Notes: generated by a model not told the origin, from the sequence alone. A stretch of 64,000 nt of DNA from CAVWZH01 sp963765285 (GCA_963765285.1 CAVXVR010000001.1:62001-126000); one strand, 5' to 3'; numbered from the stretch's first letter, positions 1-9,009 are shown. Numbers and translations: made by a program.

Positions 1-1
1 T

Positions 2-358
2 CTTTCTTCAGGCACGGATTCGCAGACCTACCGGCAATTGACCACGGCCCTCGCCATCGCACAAAACAAACGCCGCCCACTTTTTCTGCCATTTCTGGAA
101 AAGCCGTTCAGCGCCGCAGTCAACGCTTTCTCGAATCGTAAGGGGCCGATCGGATTCGGCGCGTCGCTGATGAAAGTGTTTCTGCCTTATCTGGTCTGGA
201 ATACGGTGTTCGACAACACCCGCGTCGTAACGGAACTGGGCCGCAAGCCGGTGGCCTTTTCACGTTACGGTTATCCCCTGATGAAATTCAGCCGTGAAAC
301 CAACTTCAACTATCCCTACCAGGCCTGGCCGAGCAAGGCAGGAGGGACTGCGGCATGA
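2..358 (+). CDS. C-terminal part of a probable extended SDR / NAD-dependent epimerase-like protein (5' truncated by window edge)
   Basis: The frame is open from the first bases of the window, so only the last ~118 residues are present and the true start lies upstream. The only recognisable feature is a segment NTRVVTELGRKP, which resembles the C-terminal region of extended short-chain dehydrogenases/epimerases, where an Asn/Asp-Thr-...-Leu-Gly stretch precedes the final helix. No Rossmann motif or catalytic Tyr-Lys can be checked. The stop codon overlaps the next start by 4 bp (ATGA), so it is the upstream member of the lipid/glycan operon that follows. If it is an SDR it may modify a sugar or acyl intermediate of that pathway. 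Family assignment is tentative; that it is coding is fairly sure from the translational coupling. Confidence 0.5.
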   Translation, partial: LSSGTDSQTYRQLTTALAIAQNKRRPLFLPFLEKPFSAAVNAFSNRKGPIGFGASLMKVFLPYLVWNTVFDNTRVVTELGRKPVAFSRYGYPLMKFSRETNFNYPYQAWPSKAGGTAA

Positions 359-1764
359 TGGACCTGATCCTCGAAGCGTGGGTGAGCGGCAGCATCGAAA
401 GCGCCAAGCTGGGCTGGATGCTGGGCAGGAGCAAACCCTGGCAACCCAGGGAGAAGCTGAAGTTGCTGTTCGCTGGCTACAACGGCACGCGCAACATGGG
501 GTCGGATGTCCGCGTGGCCGAGATGCTGCGACAGATGCGCCACATCCTCGGAGCCGGGAACGTTGATTTCAGCGTGATGACGCAGAATTTCAAGTTCTCC
601 GACGGTTATTTCGAGGGCACCCGGCAGGTGCACCTGCCGGATATTTTCCCGCCGTTTCTCTCGGATGAAGTTCCACGGCATCACGGGGTGGTGGCGTGCG
701 AAGGCTCGATGTTCAAGAGCAAGTTTGCCAATGCGCTGACCACGATGATGATTGGATCGCTGGGCATTGCGGCGGCGCAAAACAAACTCAGCGTGGGATA
801 CGGCGCGGAAGCCGGACACATGGACCCGCTTCTGCGCAAGATGTGCGGACGCTATTGCCAGAATTCGCTGGTGATCACGCGCAACGAAGAATCGCGGACT
901 CTGCTGCGCGAACTGGGTGTGCCCACCGAGTTAGGAACCGACACGGCGTGGACGTTTGATCCAGCGCCCGCGGAATACGGCCAGGGCATCCTGCGCCAGG
1001 TGGGATGGGATGGCAAAGCGCCGGTATTGGTGGTATGCCCGATCAATCCCTTTGAGTGGCCGGTGAAGGCGTCCGTGGCGAAATTCGCGCTCCATGGGCT
1101 GACGGGGGCATACAAGAAGAGCCACTATCGCTCAGTGTACTTTCACAATTCCGGGCCGGAAGCCGACCGCGCGCTCACCTATTATTTGACTTCCATCGCG
1201 AATGCAGTCGACGCCTTCCGCAAGCGGAAGAACGTATTTGTGATTTTAATGGCAACAGAGCGCCTGGATGCGCGCGCTGCCCGGCCCATCGCAGAGATGC
1301 TTGGCGGTGTGCCGGTGCTGACCTCCGACGAGTACAACATGTACCAAGTGGTGAGCATTTTGCGCGCCTGCCACATGATGCTTTCCTCGCGCTACCACGG
1401 AATTGTGACGTCGATGCCGGCGCTCGTTCCTTCAGCCGGAATCACCATGGACGAACGCATCCGCAACCTGATGCGGGAACGCGGCCATCAGGACTTGCTG
1501 ATGAACGTGGACGATCCCGATCTGGAGCAGCGGATATTGGCCGCGCTCGACAAGTTGAGCCGCGAAGGCGAGATGATCGCGGACGGAATCGGGCGCACGG
1601 TGGTGCGGAACCTCAAAGTGATGGCGCGCATGGGGGTCCATTTTGAGGAGGAAGTGCAGAAGCGCTATCCCGAGTTCCCCACACGCCAGGGCGAATGGGG
1701 ATGGGGAGATTACTTGCCGCCGATGAACGCTGGACTACGCGGGCTGGTCGAAGCCTATAACTGA
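355..1764 (+). CDS. Polysaccharide pyruvyl transferase family protein
   Basis: A 469-residue protein. Near residue 38 it has FAGYNGTRNMGSDVRV, the glycine/asparagine-rich N-terminal segment typical of the polysaccharide pyruvyl transferase fold. The late segment SSRYHGIVTSMPALVPS matches the conserved Ser-Arg-x-His region near the C-terminal substrate site. Known members (CsaB, WcaK type) move pyruvyl from phosphoenolpyruvate to a glycan, but many relatives are uncharacterised, so the acceptor is unknown. It starts with ATG inside the stop codon of the upstream gene, and a 162-bp repeat-containing gap separates it from the next ligase gene. In this context it probably decorates the sugar part of a lipid or envelope glycan. 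Family assignment is good; the reaction is inferred. Confidence 0.8.
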   Translation: MMDLILEAWVSGSIESAKLGWMLGRSKPWQPREKLKLLFAGYNGTRNMGSDVRVAEMLRQMRHILGAGNVDFSVMTQNFKFSDGYFEGTRQVHLPDIFPPFLSDEVPRHHGVVACEGSMFKSKFANALTTMMIGSLGIAAAQNKLSVGYGAEAGHMDPLLRKMCGRYCQNSLVITRNEESRTLLRELGVPTELGTDTAWTFDPAPAEYGQGILRQVGWDGKAPVLVVCPINPFEWPVKASVAKFALHGLTGAYKKSHYRSVYFHNSGPEADRALTYYLTSIANAVDAFRKRKNVFVILMATERLDARAARPIAEMLGGVPVLTSDEYNMYQVVSILRACHMMLSSRYHGIVTSMPALVPSAGITMDERIRNLMRERGHQDLLMNVDDPDLEQRILAALDKLSREGEMIADGIGRTVVRNLKVMARMGVHFEEEVQKRYPEFPTRQGEWGWGDYLPPMNAGLRGLVEAYN

Positions 1765-1784
1765 GCCGTAGCAGTCTTCCGCGT

Positions 1785-1912
1785 GAGATTTAAAGGCCGT
1801 AAATCAGCCGCGAAGCGGCGTAAGAACGCAGCCCAAGGCGTAAGCCTTGGGTACTAATGTCCGACGATCCCGAGCCCCGAAGGGACGAAAGAATATTCAC
1901 GGCACGGGCACA
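1785..1912. repeat. Intergenic palindromic repeat cluster
   Basis: The gap between the pyruvyl transferase and ligase genes holds short palindromic units: CAGCCGCGAAGCGGCGTAAG, then CCCAAGGCGTAAGCCTTGGG (10-bp arms sharing the centre), then a segment reading GAGCCCCGAAGGGACGAAAG. Related text with the same order of units recurs at 9090-9186. I see no open reading frame with coding character here. This is probably a dispersed repeat family rather than a terminator, because no T-run follows. Confidence 0.6.
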
Positions 1913-1926
1913 GTTCCCAGATCACA

Positions 1927-3576
1927 ATGAGTTTCGTCTACGACATCTTTACGCAACTGAAGGCCGCTGGCGACACGCGAATCCTGCAGGAAATTCGCGA
2001 CGGCGAGGTTGTCGGTTCAAGCGGAAGCGAACTGCTTGAACTGGTCCGGACCGCGCGCAGATTTCTCGCTGGCAGAGGTCTGAGAAGAGGCGATCGCTGC
2101 GCCCTGCTGGCGAATAACAGCATTGAGTGGGTGGCGCTTGACCTCGCCATCACGGCGGCGGGCCTGATCGTGGTACCACTTTATGCGCGCCAGGCGCCGG
2201 CTGAACTGGTTGCCATGATGAAAGACTGTTCACCCAGCCTGATCTGCTGCGGAGACGCTGCCTTGCGTGGTGGAATTGCGCAGAACTGGCCGGACGCGCC
2301 GCCGCGGGTCTTGTTCGACGAGATCTTCGCGAAAACCGAAGGCACTGCGTTGGATCGGCTGCAGATCACTGATTCTGATCCAGTCACGATCATCTACACT
2401 TCAGGCACCTCGGGCGAAGCCAAAGGCGTGGTGCTGACCGCGGCCAACATCGGCTACATGCTGGGCTGCACTTCGGGCCGGCTGGATACGTTGATGGAAG
2501 GCTACGACGGGCAGGAGCGGGTATTTCATTACTTGCCGCTATGTTTTGCGGGATCGTGGATCATGCTGTTGACCTCGCTCTTACGTCGCAGCCTGGTGAC
2601 GCTGAACACGGACCTGAGCAAGCTGGCGAACGACATGCGCATAGCCGCGCCGGATTACTTTCTCAATGTGCCTGCGCTTCTGGAACGGGTGCGCAAAGCA
2701 GTCGACGAACAGCTCTGGAAAACCGGAGGCCTGCCTCTGCTCCTCTACCGCAAGTCCAAGGCTGCTTGGGTTCGGAAGCATGAAGGCAAAACAGAATCCG
2801 GCGATTCGCTCTGGCTCTGGCTGGCCAACCAGCTTGTGTTTCCTACGATTCGCAAGAAGATGATTGGGGCGAACCTCCGGGCGCTGATCTGTGGCTCGGC
2901 CCCGCTGAATATCGACACTCAGCTTTTCTTCAACTTGCTCGGCATCCCTGTGTTGCAAGTCTATGGCTTGACCGAGACGACGGCCATCTGCACCATGGAT
3001 GATCCGCGAAACGTCGAACCCGGGTGGGTGGGGCCGGCGATTTCCGGCATCGAAATGAAGCTGGGCGAGAGTGAAGAAATTATTGTGCGTGGCCCAAACA
3101 TTTTTCCCGGCTACTGGAATCGCTCGCAGGAGACGGCGAAAGCGCTGCGCGACGGCTGGTTTCACACGGGCGATCAGGGTGAAGTGGACGGCCGCGGGAA
3201 TTGGCGCATCATCGGCCGAATCAAGAACCTGATTATTTTGGGTTCCGGGCACAACGTTGCGCCAGAGCCTATCGAGGATGAAGTCCTGCAGAACCTGCCC
3301 GGAGCGCAGCAGGTGGTGCTGGTAGGCAACGGACGTGGCTATTTGTCGGCAATCGTGACGGGAGACATGGCGCGCGACCGGGTGCAGACGGCCTTGGATG
3401 CGGTGAATGCCGGGTTACCCCACTACAAGCAGATTCGCGCTTTTCACCTGCTGCCTGAAACCTTCTCGATTGAAAACGGATTGTTGACGGCCAATGGAAA
3501 GCTCAAGCGCGACGCGATCGCGGCGCGACTGCGGAATGAGATTGAAGAAATGTACGCGGTGAAGCAGGCCGTATGA
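1927..3576 (+). CDS. AMP-dependent acyl-CoA/acyl-ACP ligase (ANL superfamily), first of two
   Basis: A 549-residue adenylate-forming enzyme. The P-loop-like motif YTSGTSGEAKG is near residues 157-167, the YGLTETT motif near 346, the hinge-proximal GWFHTGD and GRIKNLIILGSGHNV near 405-440, and the catalytic-lysine region NGKLKRD near 523. The central segment is that of long-chain fatty acyl-CoA synthetases (FadD type). It should activate a fatty acid with ATP and load it onto CoA or onto the acyl carrier protein encoded three genes downstream. The ATG start at 1927 follows a repeat-filled gap, and its stop overlaps the next start by 4 bp. The substrate cannot be read from sequence. Confidence 0.85.
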   Translation: MSFVYDIFTQLKAAGDTRILQEIRDGEVVGSSGSELLELVRTARRFLAGRGLRRGDRCALLANNSIEWVALDLAITAAGLIVVPLYARQAPAELVAMMKDCSPSLICCGDAALRGGIAQNWPDAPPRVLFDEIFAKTEGTALDRLQITDSDPVTIIYTSGTSGEAKGVVLTAANIGYMLGCTSGRLDTLMEGYDGQERVFHYLPLCFAGSWIMLLTSLLRRSLVTLNTDLSKLANDMRIAAPDYFLNVPALLERVRKAVDEQLWKTGGLPLLLYRKSKAAWVRKHEGKTESGDSLWLWLANQLVFPTIRKKMIGANLRALICGSAPLNIDTQLFFNLLGIPVLQVYGLTETTAICTMDDPRNVEPGWVGPAISGIEMKLGESEEIIVRGPNIFPGYWNRSQETAKALRDGWFHTGDQGEVDGRGNWRIIGRIKNLIILGSGHNVAPEPIEDEVLQNLPGAQQVVLVGNGRGYLSAIVTGDMARDRVQTALDAVNAGLPHYKQIRAFHLLPETFSIENGLLTANGKLKRDAIAARLRNEIEEMYAVKQAV

Positions 3577-4373
3577 AATTTCACGGTCAGACAATTTCGT
3601 GGCAAGTGAACGACGGCGTGATCGAACTGGCGCTGCACCGGGAGCCGTGCAATGAAATCGGCTCACTGACGCTGGAGGAGTTCGAAGGGTTTGCTACCGC
3701 CCTCGAGAACCTGCGCTACGAAGCGCACGCCCTGATCATCTATAGCACCTTGCCCGCCGGATTCTGTGCCGGGGCCGACTTACGCGAGCTGTACCGCCGC
3801 GCTGAGCCGATGGAGAGGGAAGCGGCAGCAGCCGACGTGCGCGACTTTCTGGAGCGCATTCACCGCGTGATGAACGTCATCGATGCCGCTCCGCTGACCA
3901 CGATCGCGGCAGTGCATGGCGTGACCTTCGGCGGCGGCTTCGAACTCGCGCTGGTTTGCGATTTGATTATTGCCGACAAGATGGCACGTTTCTGTTTTCC
4001 CGAGTTGAGGCTGGGGCTGATCCCGGGGTTCGGCGGGATTCCGCGCCTGAAAAGAGATTTGGGCAATGCCATCGTGCGCGACCTGTTGCTCACCGGACGC
4101 AGTTTCAACGCGGCCAAAGCGCAACAGATCGGCCTGGTGAGCCAGGTGGTGTCCGAGGGAGAAGCCCTTCGCGTGGCTAGGACGGTCGCAACGCAGATTG
4201 GGAAGTTCGACCGCCGGACCGCGATCGCAGCGAAAAAATTCATCAAGCCGATTCCGTATGAGGAGCTGCGGCAGGAGATCGACCTTTTCTGTGAGCTGTT
4301 CGCGCAGCCCGCGGTAACGGCCGGATTACGCAAATTTGTGGAAAGCACGGACGCGCTGCCATATCTACCATGA
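3573..4373 (+). CDS. Enoyl-CoA hydratase/isomerase (crotonase) family protein
   Basis: A 266-residue crotonase-fold protein. The first oxyanion-hole segment is near residues 60-70 (GFCAGADLREL), the second at VHGVTFGGGFELAL, and the acid/base glutamate region is CFPELRLGLIPGFGG. Both glutamates normally used for hydration are present, so hydratase or isomerase activity on an acyl thioester is plausible. ATGA overlaps with both neighbours tie it translationally to the ligase upstream and the acyl carrier protein downstream. That argues for work on a carrier- or CoA-bound acyl chain in this pathway rather than general beta-oxidation; the last point is inference. Confidence 0.85.
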   Translation: MKFHGQTISWQVNDGVIELALHREPCNEIGSLTLEEFEGFATALENLRYEAHALIIYSTLPAGFCAGADLRELYRRAEPMEREAAAADVRDFLERIHRVMNVIDAAPLTTIAAVHGVTFGGGFELALVCDLIIADKMARFCFPELRLGLIPGFGGIPRLKRDLGNAIVRDLLLTGRSFNAAKAQQIGLVSQVVSEGEALRVARTVATQIGKFDRRTAIAAKKFIKPIPYEELRQEIDLFCELFAQPAVTAGLRKFVESTDALPYLP

Positions 4374-4621
4374 AAACAATGAAGACCATTGATCAGACGT
4401 TGGACGAAGTCCTCAACCTTGCCGCCGCGCACTTCAAAGTGGCGCGTGCGAAGCTTGCCCCAGACGACGATTTTTTCAAGACGCTGGGGATCGACAGTCT
4501 GCAGGCCTTGGATTTGCTCACCCGGCTCGAGCACCATTTCAATGTCGAACTGCCGGACTACGAACTGCAGGGCGTGTCGGACTTTCGCACCCTGGCCAGC
4601 CGGATCCAGACCAGACTCTAG
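4370..4621 (+). CDS. Stand-alone acyl carrier protein
   Basis: An 83-residue acidic helical protein with the phosphopantetheine attachment motif GIDSLQALDLL; Ser43 is the expected modification site. Length and motif are typical of acyl carrier proteins. It starts four bases before the crotonase gene ends. Its position between two acyl ligase genes, far from the FabF-like gene at 34.5 kb, suggests a dedicated carrier for a special acyl group rather than the housekeeping AcpP. A second in-frame ATG at 4379 could also serve as start. Downstream, 4622-4738 holds no gene and no clear terminator. Confidence 0.9.
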   Translation: MKTMKTIDQTLDEVLNLAAAHFKVARAKLAPDDDFFKTLGIDSLQALDLLTRLEHHFNVELPDYELQGVSDFRTLASRIQTRL

Positions 4622-4738
4622 GGCGCGTGACTAAGGACTGGGAACCGAGAACTGACAACTGCTTTGTCGAAAGCGCCGATGCAGCAACGACGCCCAGTTC
4701 CGCGTTCCCTCACTCAATCTGTGTTGAAATAAGCTTTC

Positions 4739-6448
4739 GTGCTCAATCTTGACCAATACAGCTCGTTGGGGGCGGCGCTGCGCGATGCGCTCAACCTCTA
4801 TGGCAACGAGACCTGCCTGATTGAAGCGGATCGCGACCGGGAAAAAACCCGGCTTTCCTACGCCGACTTTAAGGAACTTGCGCGGCCACTGACCCGGGCA
4901 CTTGAAGATGCCGAATTCAAAGCGGGCGATCGCGCCGCCATCATCATGACCAACCAGTCGAAGTGGCTGGTCTCGGCTTACGCCATTTTTCACTGTGGCG
5001 GCGTGCTGGTACCCCTCGACTACAAGCTGACCGCGTCCGAACAGCTGCGCTTGCTGGCCCATTCGAAGGCCAAATTCCTCATGGTGGAATATTACTTGTG
5101 GGACGCGATAACCCGGGCTCCAGAGTTTAGCGATCATAAACTCGTAACCGTACTGGTGACGGAAGCTCCGCCCAGCGCCGATTTAGCCGGGGCATACCGC
5201 TGGGAAGATTTCCGGCGCAAAGGTGACCCTGTATTAGTTCCGCGGCGGAGAGAAGATGTGGCCAGCATCGTTTATTCTTCTGGCACCGGCGGACGGCCCA
5301 AGGGCTGCGTCTTGACCCACGACAATTATCTGGAGCAATGTAAATCGCTGACTGCGTGGTATCCCTTCTGGCCGGGCGTGCGCTACTTGAGCATTCTTCC
5401 CACGAATCACGCGATCGACTTTATGGTTGGCTTTATCGGGCCGTTTGTCTGCGGAGCCTGCGTGGTACACCTGCGCACCCTGCGTCCGGAGTTCGTGCGC
5501 GACGCCTTCGTGCGCTACAAGATCACGTATGTCAGCCTCGTCCCCCTCGTGCTCAAGAATCTGGAACGGGGATTGAAAGCCAAGTTCGAAGAATTGTCGC
5601 CAGCGAGGCGCTTTCTGCTAAACCGTTTGATCGCGGTGAATAAATTCTTTACCCGCTTGCGGCCCGACGTGCGCTTGAGCCGCAGGCTGCTTCCCCAGGT
5701 GCACAAAGCATTCGGGGGCGAACTGCTGGCCATGTTCACGGGCGGCGCGTTTATGGAGCCCTCGACCCTGCAATTCTTCTACGATCTCGGAATTCCCGTC
5801 GCCAACGGCTACGGACTCAGCGAAGCAGGAACTGTTGTGACGCTCAACGACTTCAAGCCCTTTCGTCCCGACACGGTGGGCAAGCCCCTGCCGGGAGTCG
5901 ATCTCCGGCTCCTCAGTCCTGACTCCGAAGGTATTGGTGAAGTCGCGGTCCAAAGCAAGACAGTGATGTCCCACTATCTCGACGATCCCGAGTTGACGGC
6001 AGAAGCAATTGTCGACGGCTGGCTGCTCACTGGTGATCTGGGCCGGTTCGATGGCACCGGACACCTGCAGCTTTTCGGGCGCAAGAAGAACATGATCGTC
6101 ACCGCGGGCGGGAAAAATATTTATCCCGAAGACATCGAGAACACGTTCGATGGCTTGGCGGTAAAAGAATACTGTGTGTTCGCAGCGGACTACATTTGGC
6201 CGGGGAAAAAATTGGGGCGGGAAGCGCTGGTGCTGGTGCTGCGCCTCGATCCGGCGCAGGAGTTGACCGAAGTTCTTAAGCAGGAAATCATCGCCCGTAA
6301 CCGCCGCCTGCCGGATTTCAAGCGTGTCGGCGGGTATGTGATCTGGGAAAAAGATTTTCCGCGCACTGCCTCGATGAAAATCAAACGCACGGTGCTCGCC
6401 GAAGACATGGGCAAATCTCTGAGCCGCGCCGCGGTGATCGAGCTGTGA
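4739..6448 (+). CDS. AMP-dependent acyl-CoA/acyl-ACP ligase (ANL superfamily), second of two
   Basis: A 569-residue adenylate-forming enzyme with a GTG start. Motifs in order: YSSGTGGRPKG near residues 179-189, NGYGLSEAGT near 360, GWLLTGD and GRKKNMIVTAGGKNIYPED near 425-460, and a C-terminal SMKIKR segment supplying the expected catalytic lysine. It differs clearly from the first ligase in the operon, so the two probably activate different substrates or act at different steps, for example loading versus release. Its stop codon overlaps the lipid-kinase start (GTGA). Members of this family near acyl carrier proteins often act as acyl-ACP synthetases; that reading is inference. Confidence 0.85.
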   Translation: MLNLDQYSSLGAALRDALNLYGNETCLIEADRDREKTRLSYADFKELARPLTRALEDAEFKAGDRAAIIMTNQSKWLVSAYAIFHCGGVLVPLDYKLTASEQLRLLAHSKAKFLMVEYYLWDAITRAPEFSDHKLVTVLVTEAPPSADLAGAYRWEDFRRKGDPVLVPRRREDVASIVYSSGTGGRPKGCVLTHDNYLEQCKSLTAWYPFWPGVRYLSILPTNHAIDFMVGFIGPFVCGACVVHLRTLRPEFVRDAFVRYKITYVSLVPLVLKNLERGLKAKFEELSPARRFLLNRLIAVNKFFTRLRPDVRLSRRLLPQVHKAFGGELLAMFTGGAFMEPSTLQFFYDLGIPVANGYGLSEAGTVVTLNDFKPFRPDTVGKPLPGVDLRLLSPDSEGIGEVAVQSKTVMSHYLDDPELTAEAIVDGWLLTGDLGRFDGTGHLQLFGRKKNMIVTAGGKNIYPEDIENTFDGLAVKEYCVFAADYIWPGKKLGREALVLVLRLDPAQELTEVLKQEIIARNRRLPDFKRVGGYVIWEKDFPRTASMKIKRTVLAEDMGKSLSRAAVIEL

Positions 6449-7347
6449 ACGACAGGTTCCTGGCCATTGTCAATCCGGCCGCGGGCGGGGGCCGGGTCAG
6501 GAAGCTCATGGCTCCCGCCCTGGATCGCCTGCGGGCTGGCGGAATCAGCGTGGAAACTGTCGAGACCTCTGCCCCGGGGCAGGCGACTGCGCTGGCTCGC
6601 GATGCTTACGCTCACGGCTACCGGAAGTTCATCGCTGTTGGCGGAGACGGCACTTCGTACGAAATCATCAACGGACTTTTCCCCGGGGCTCAAGGCGGCG
6701 AAACGCCTACCCTGGCTTTTCTTCCCCTCGGCACCGGCAATTCCTTTTTGCGCGACTTCAGCGAAAACGGCGTGGAGTTTGCCTTGGAAGCCTTGCTGGC
6801 TGGTCGTTCTCGGCCGTGCGACGTTTTGCGTCTCAGCCACAAAGGGGGGACGCTTCACTACATTAATCTGTTGAGCATGGGCTTTTCCGCCGACGTAGCC
6901 ACCCTTCGCGCACGCCGCTTCAGCGGATGGGGAGAACTGGGATACCAACTTTCAATCTTCCTCTGCCTGCTTCGTTTCCGCCGGCGGCCGTTTCCGCTGG
7001 TCGTGGACGGAGAAACGAACCCCGACTGGCGTCCCTGTCTGTTTCTCACTTTCAGCAACAGCAAGTTCACCGGCGGCACCATGATGATCGCTCCGCAGGC
7101 CGACGTGAACGATGGACTGATCGAATACGTCCGCTGGGGACCAATCGGACGCCTCGGTCTGATCCGAAACCTGCCCACGCTCTATGACGGGACGCACGTT
7201 AATCATCCCCTAGCCGAACGACGCTCAGCCAGGCGCGTTGACTTCCATCTCGATGCCCCGGTCGACGTCATGGTCGACGGCGAGGTATTGACGTTGCACT
7301 GTCAAACTCTAGATGTCATGCCTTCCGCGCTCAACGTCGTGGTATAA
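6445..7347 (+). CDS. Diacylglycerol/sphingosine kinase family lipid kinase
   Basis: A 300-residue protein of the DagK-catalytic-domain family (YegS/DgkB type). It shows NPAAGGGRVRK at the N-terminus, the nucleotide motif GGDGTSYEIING near residue 70, and LPLGTGNSF near residue 93. These kinases phosphorylate diacylglycerol, sphingoid bases or related lipids with ATP at the membrane face. The GTG start overlaps the previous stop. As the last gene of the run it suggests that the pathway product or an intermediate is a lipid alcohol that becomes phosphorylated. The actual lipid is unknown. Confidence 0.85.
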   Translation: MNDRFLAIVNPAAGGGRVRKLMAPALDRLRAGGISVETVETSAPGQATALARDAYAHGYRKFIAVGGDGTSYEIINGLFPGAQGGETPTLAFLPLGTGNSFLRDFSENGVEFALEALLAGRSRPCDVLRLSHKGGTLHYINLLSMGFSADVATLRARRFSGWGELGYQLSIFLCLLRFRRRPFPLVVDGETNPDWRPCLFLTFSNSKFTGGTMMIAPQADVNDGLIEYVRWGPIGRLGLIRNLPTLYDGTHVNHPLAERRSARRVDFHLDAPVDVMVDGEVLTLHCQTLDVMPSALNVVV

Positions 7348-7356
7348 AAGTTTTCG

Positions 7357-7725
7357 ATGACCGTGCTGCGCAAGGTCCTGACGATTCTGCTGATTGTGGC
7401 CGCGTTCGCCGGAGCCTATTATCTGGGCCGGCGTAAACGCAGCCGCCGCCTGGATGTGTTTGCGCAATGTCTCACGGCGAAGCAAGCCAGAATGTACGGA
7501 CTGTCGTGGTGTCCGCATTGCGCCGAGCAGAAAGAAATGTTTGGCTCCTCCTTTCAGTACATTTCGTATGTGGAGTGCGGCACGAAAGCCCACGACGAAG
7601 AAGCGAGTTGTATGCAGGCCGGAATCAAACACTTTCCCACCTGGCAGTTCGCCAGCGGATGGCGGCAGGAAGGCACGCTCTCGCTGCAGTTGCTGAGCGA
7701 CAAGACCGGGTGCAGCCTGCCGTGA
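7357..7725 (+). CDS. Membrane-anchored thioredoxin-fold protein with CPHC motif
   Basis: A 122-residue protein. An N-terminal hydrophobic segment (about residues 5-22) should anchor it with the soluble domain outside the cytoplasm. The redox motif WCPHC has its cysteines at residues 52 and 55, and a later FPTW segment supplies the cis-proline region of a thioredoxin fold. The gene overlaps the VKOR-like gene by 4 bp (GTGA). The same two domains are often fused into one protein in other bacteria, so this is probably the periplasmic partner that VKOR re-oxidises. Confidence 0.85.
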   Translation: MTVLRKVLTILLIVAAFAGAYYLGRRKRSRRLDVFAQCLTAKQARMYGLSWCPHCAEQKEMFGSSFQYISYVECGTKAHDEEASCMQAGIKHFPTWQFASGWRQEGTLSLQLLSDKTGCSLP

Positions 7726-8177
7726 GCGTGAAAGCGCAACGAATCTGCGTGGCCATTGCGCTGCTTTCATTCGCCGGCATCGCCGTCTCGTCGGTCTCTC
7801 TTTACCATCATTACAGAAAGGACAAGACCACGTATTGCGATCTGGGAGAGACTTTCAACTGTGACATCGTCAACCGCAGCACTTATTCGACGTTACTGGG
7901 CGTGCCGGTGGCGCTGATCGGAATTCTGGGATATGTCTCTCTACTGGCGCTGGCTACGGTCTACCGCGGCAAGGCGGAGACTCCTGCGATGCTGCTGATA
8001 GCCTCTCTCGCCGGACTGGGGTTTGCCCTGTACCTCACCTACATCGAAGGATTCGTCCTGTCCACCTGGTGCGTGCTGTGCCTTTCGTCGTTAGCCATGA
8101 TCTGCGGGATCGCAATCCTCTCCAGTCTGCTTGTAGTGCACAGACTTCGACAATCTTCGCAACCCGGTTCCCTCTGA
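7722..8177 (+). CDS. Vitamin K epoxide reductase (VKOR) family protein
   Basis: A 151-residue integral membrane protein with about four hydrophobic segments. The loop cysteine pair is at residues 39 and 47 (CDLGETFNC) and the membrane CxxC is at 117 and 120 (WCVLC). This is the full cysteine set of bacterial VKOR homologs, which make disulfides by passing electrons to quinone, in place of DsbB. The GTG at 7722 is chosen as start because it overlaps the thioredoxin-like stop and puts the first membrane segment at the N-terminus. A longer frame reaching upstream to 7467 runs out of phase over the thioredoxin gene and is not used. Confidence 0.88.
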   Translation: MSVKAQRICVAIALLSFAGIAVSSVSLYHHYRKDKTTYCDLGETFNCDIVNRSTYSTLLGVPVALIGILGYVSLLALATVYRGKAETPAMLLIASLAGLGFALYLTYIEGFVLSTWCVLCLSSLAMICGIAILSSLLVVHRLRQSSQPGSL

Positions 8178-8178
8178 C

Positions 8179-9009
8179 ATGGAGAATCCGTCCGCAGCCG
8201 CGCCAATGCCGCAGAACTCTTCCGTCGCCGGCGATCTCCGCTTGCACGAATTTCACAGCCGGGTCTTTTACAACACCCGCATGTTGCGGGTCTGGGTGCC
8301 GCCTGGGTACGAGGATGCAGGGAACGAGGGGCGCAAGTATCCAGTCTTTTATCTCAACGACGGCCAAAATCTGTTTGACCGGGCCACGGCATTCGCCGGA
8401 GTGGAATGGCAGGTCGATGAGACTGCCGACCGCCTCATCCGCGAGAACAAAGTCCAGCCGTTGATTATCGTCGGCATTGACAACGCACAAAGGGAACGCA
8501 TCCGCGAGTTTTTGCCGTACCGTTCCATCTATCCGCCAGTTCTGCGGCCTCAAGGCGGAAAATACCTCAAATTCCTGCTGGATGAAATAGTACCCTTTGT
8601 CCGCCAGCGTTACCGCATAGCGAGCGGCGCGGAAAATACTGGACTCGGGGGATCATCGCTGGGCGCGGTCATTTCCCTTTTCACCGTGATGGAGCGGCCG
8701 GGAGTCTTTGGACGACTGCTCCTGGAAAGTCCATCGCTTTATATCTCCAATCGGCAACTCCTGAAGCAGAGCCGAGCCTTTCGGGAGTGGCCCGAACGAA
8801 TTTTTCTGGCGGTGGGCACCGCCGAAACCAGCAACCCCGGCCGGAGCAGCGAGATCGTGGACGACGTGCGCCATTTGCAACGCCTTCTGCAAAGATCAGG
8901 TCTGTGGGATAACCGTCTGCGCGTCCGGATCGACGAAGGCGCTACTCACAACGAAGCGGCCTGGGCCGCCCGCTTCCCCGAGGCTCTGGAGTTTTTGTTT
9001 GGGAAGTAA
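8179..9009 (+). CDS. Putative esterase (alpha/beta hydrolase, esterase D/IroE type)
   Basis: A 276-residue alpha/beta hydrolase. It has the FYLNDGQNLFD segment typical of this esterase group, a nucleophile elbow GGSSLGA with the serine near residue 159, and a C-terminal His in the segment EGATHNEAAWAARFPEAL. There is no signal peptide, so it is probably cytoplasmic. It begins one base after the VKOR stop and may be co-transcribed with the redox pair, though no functional link is obvious. Related enzymes hydrolyse siderophore, S-formylglutathione or carbohydrate esters; the substrate here is not identifiable. Confidence 0.8.
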   Translation: MENPSAAAPMPQNSSVAGDLRLHEFHSRVFYNTRMLRVWVPPGYEDAGNEGRKYPVFYLNDGQNLFDRATAFAGVEWQVDETADRLIRENKVQPLIIVGIDNAQRERIREFLPYRSIYPPVLRPQGGKYLKFLLDEIVPFVRQRYRIASGAENTGLGGSSLGAVISLFTVMERPGVFGRLLLESPSLYISNRQLLKQSRAFREWPERIFLAVGTAETSNPGRSSEIVDDVRHLQRLLQRSGLWDNRLRVRIDEGATHNEAAWAARFPEALEFLFGK

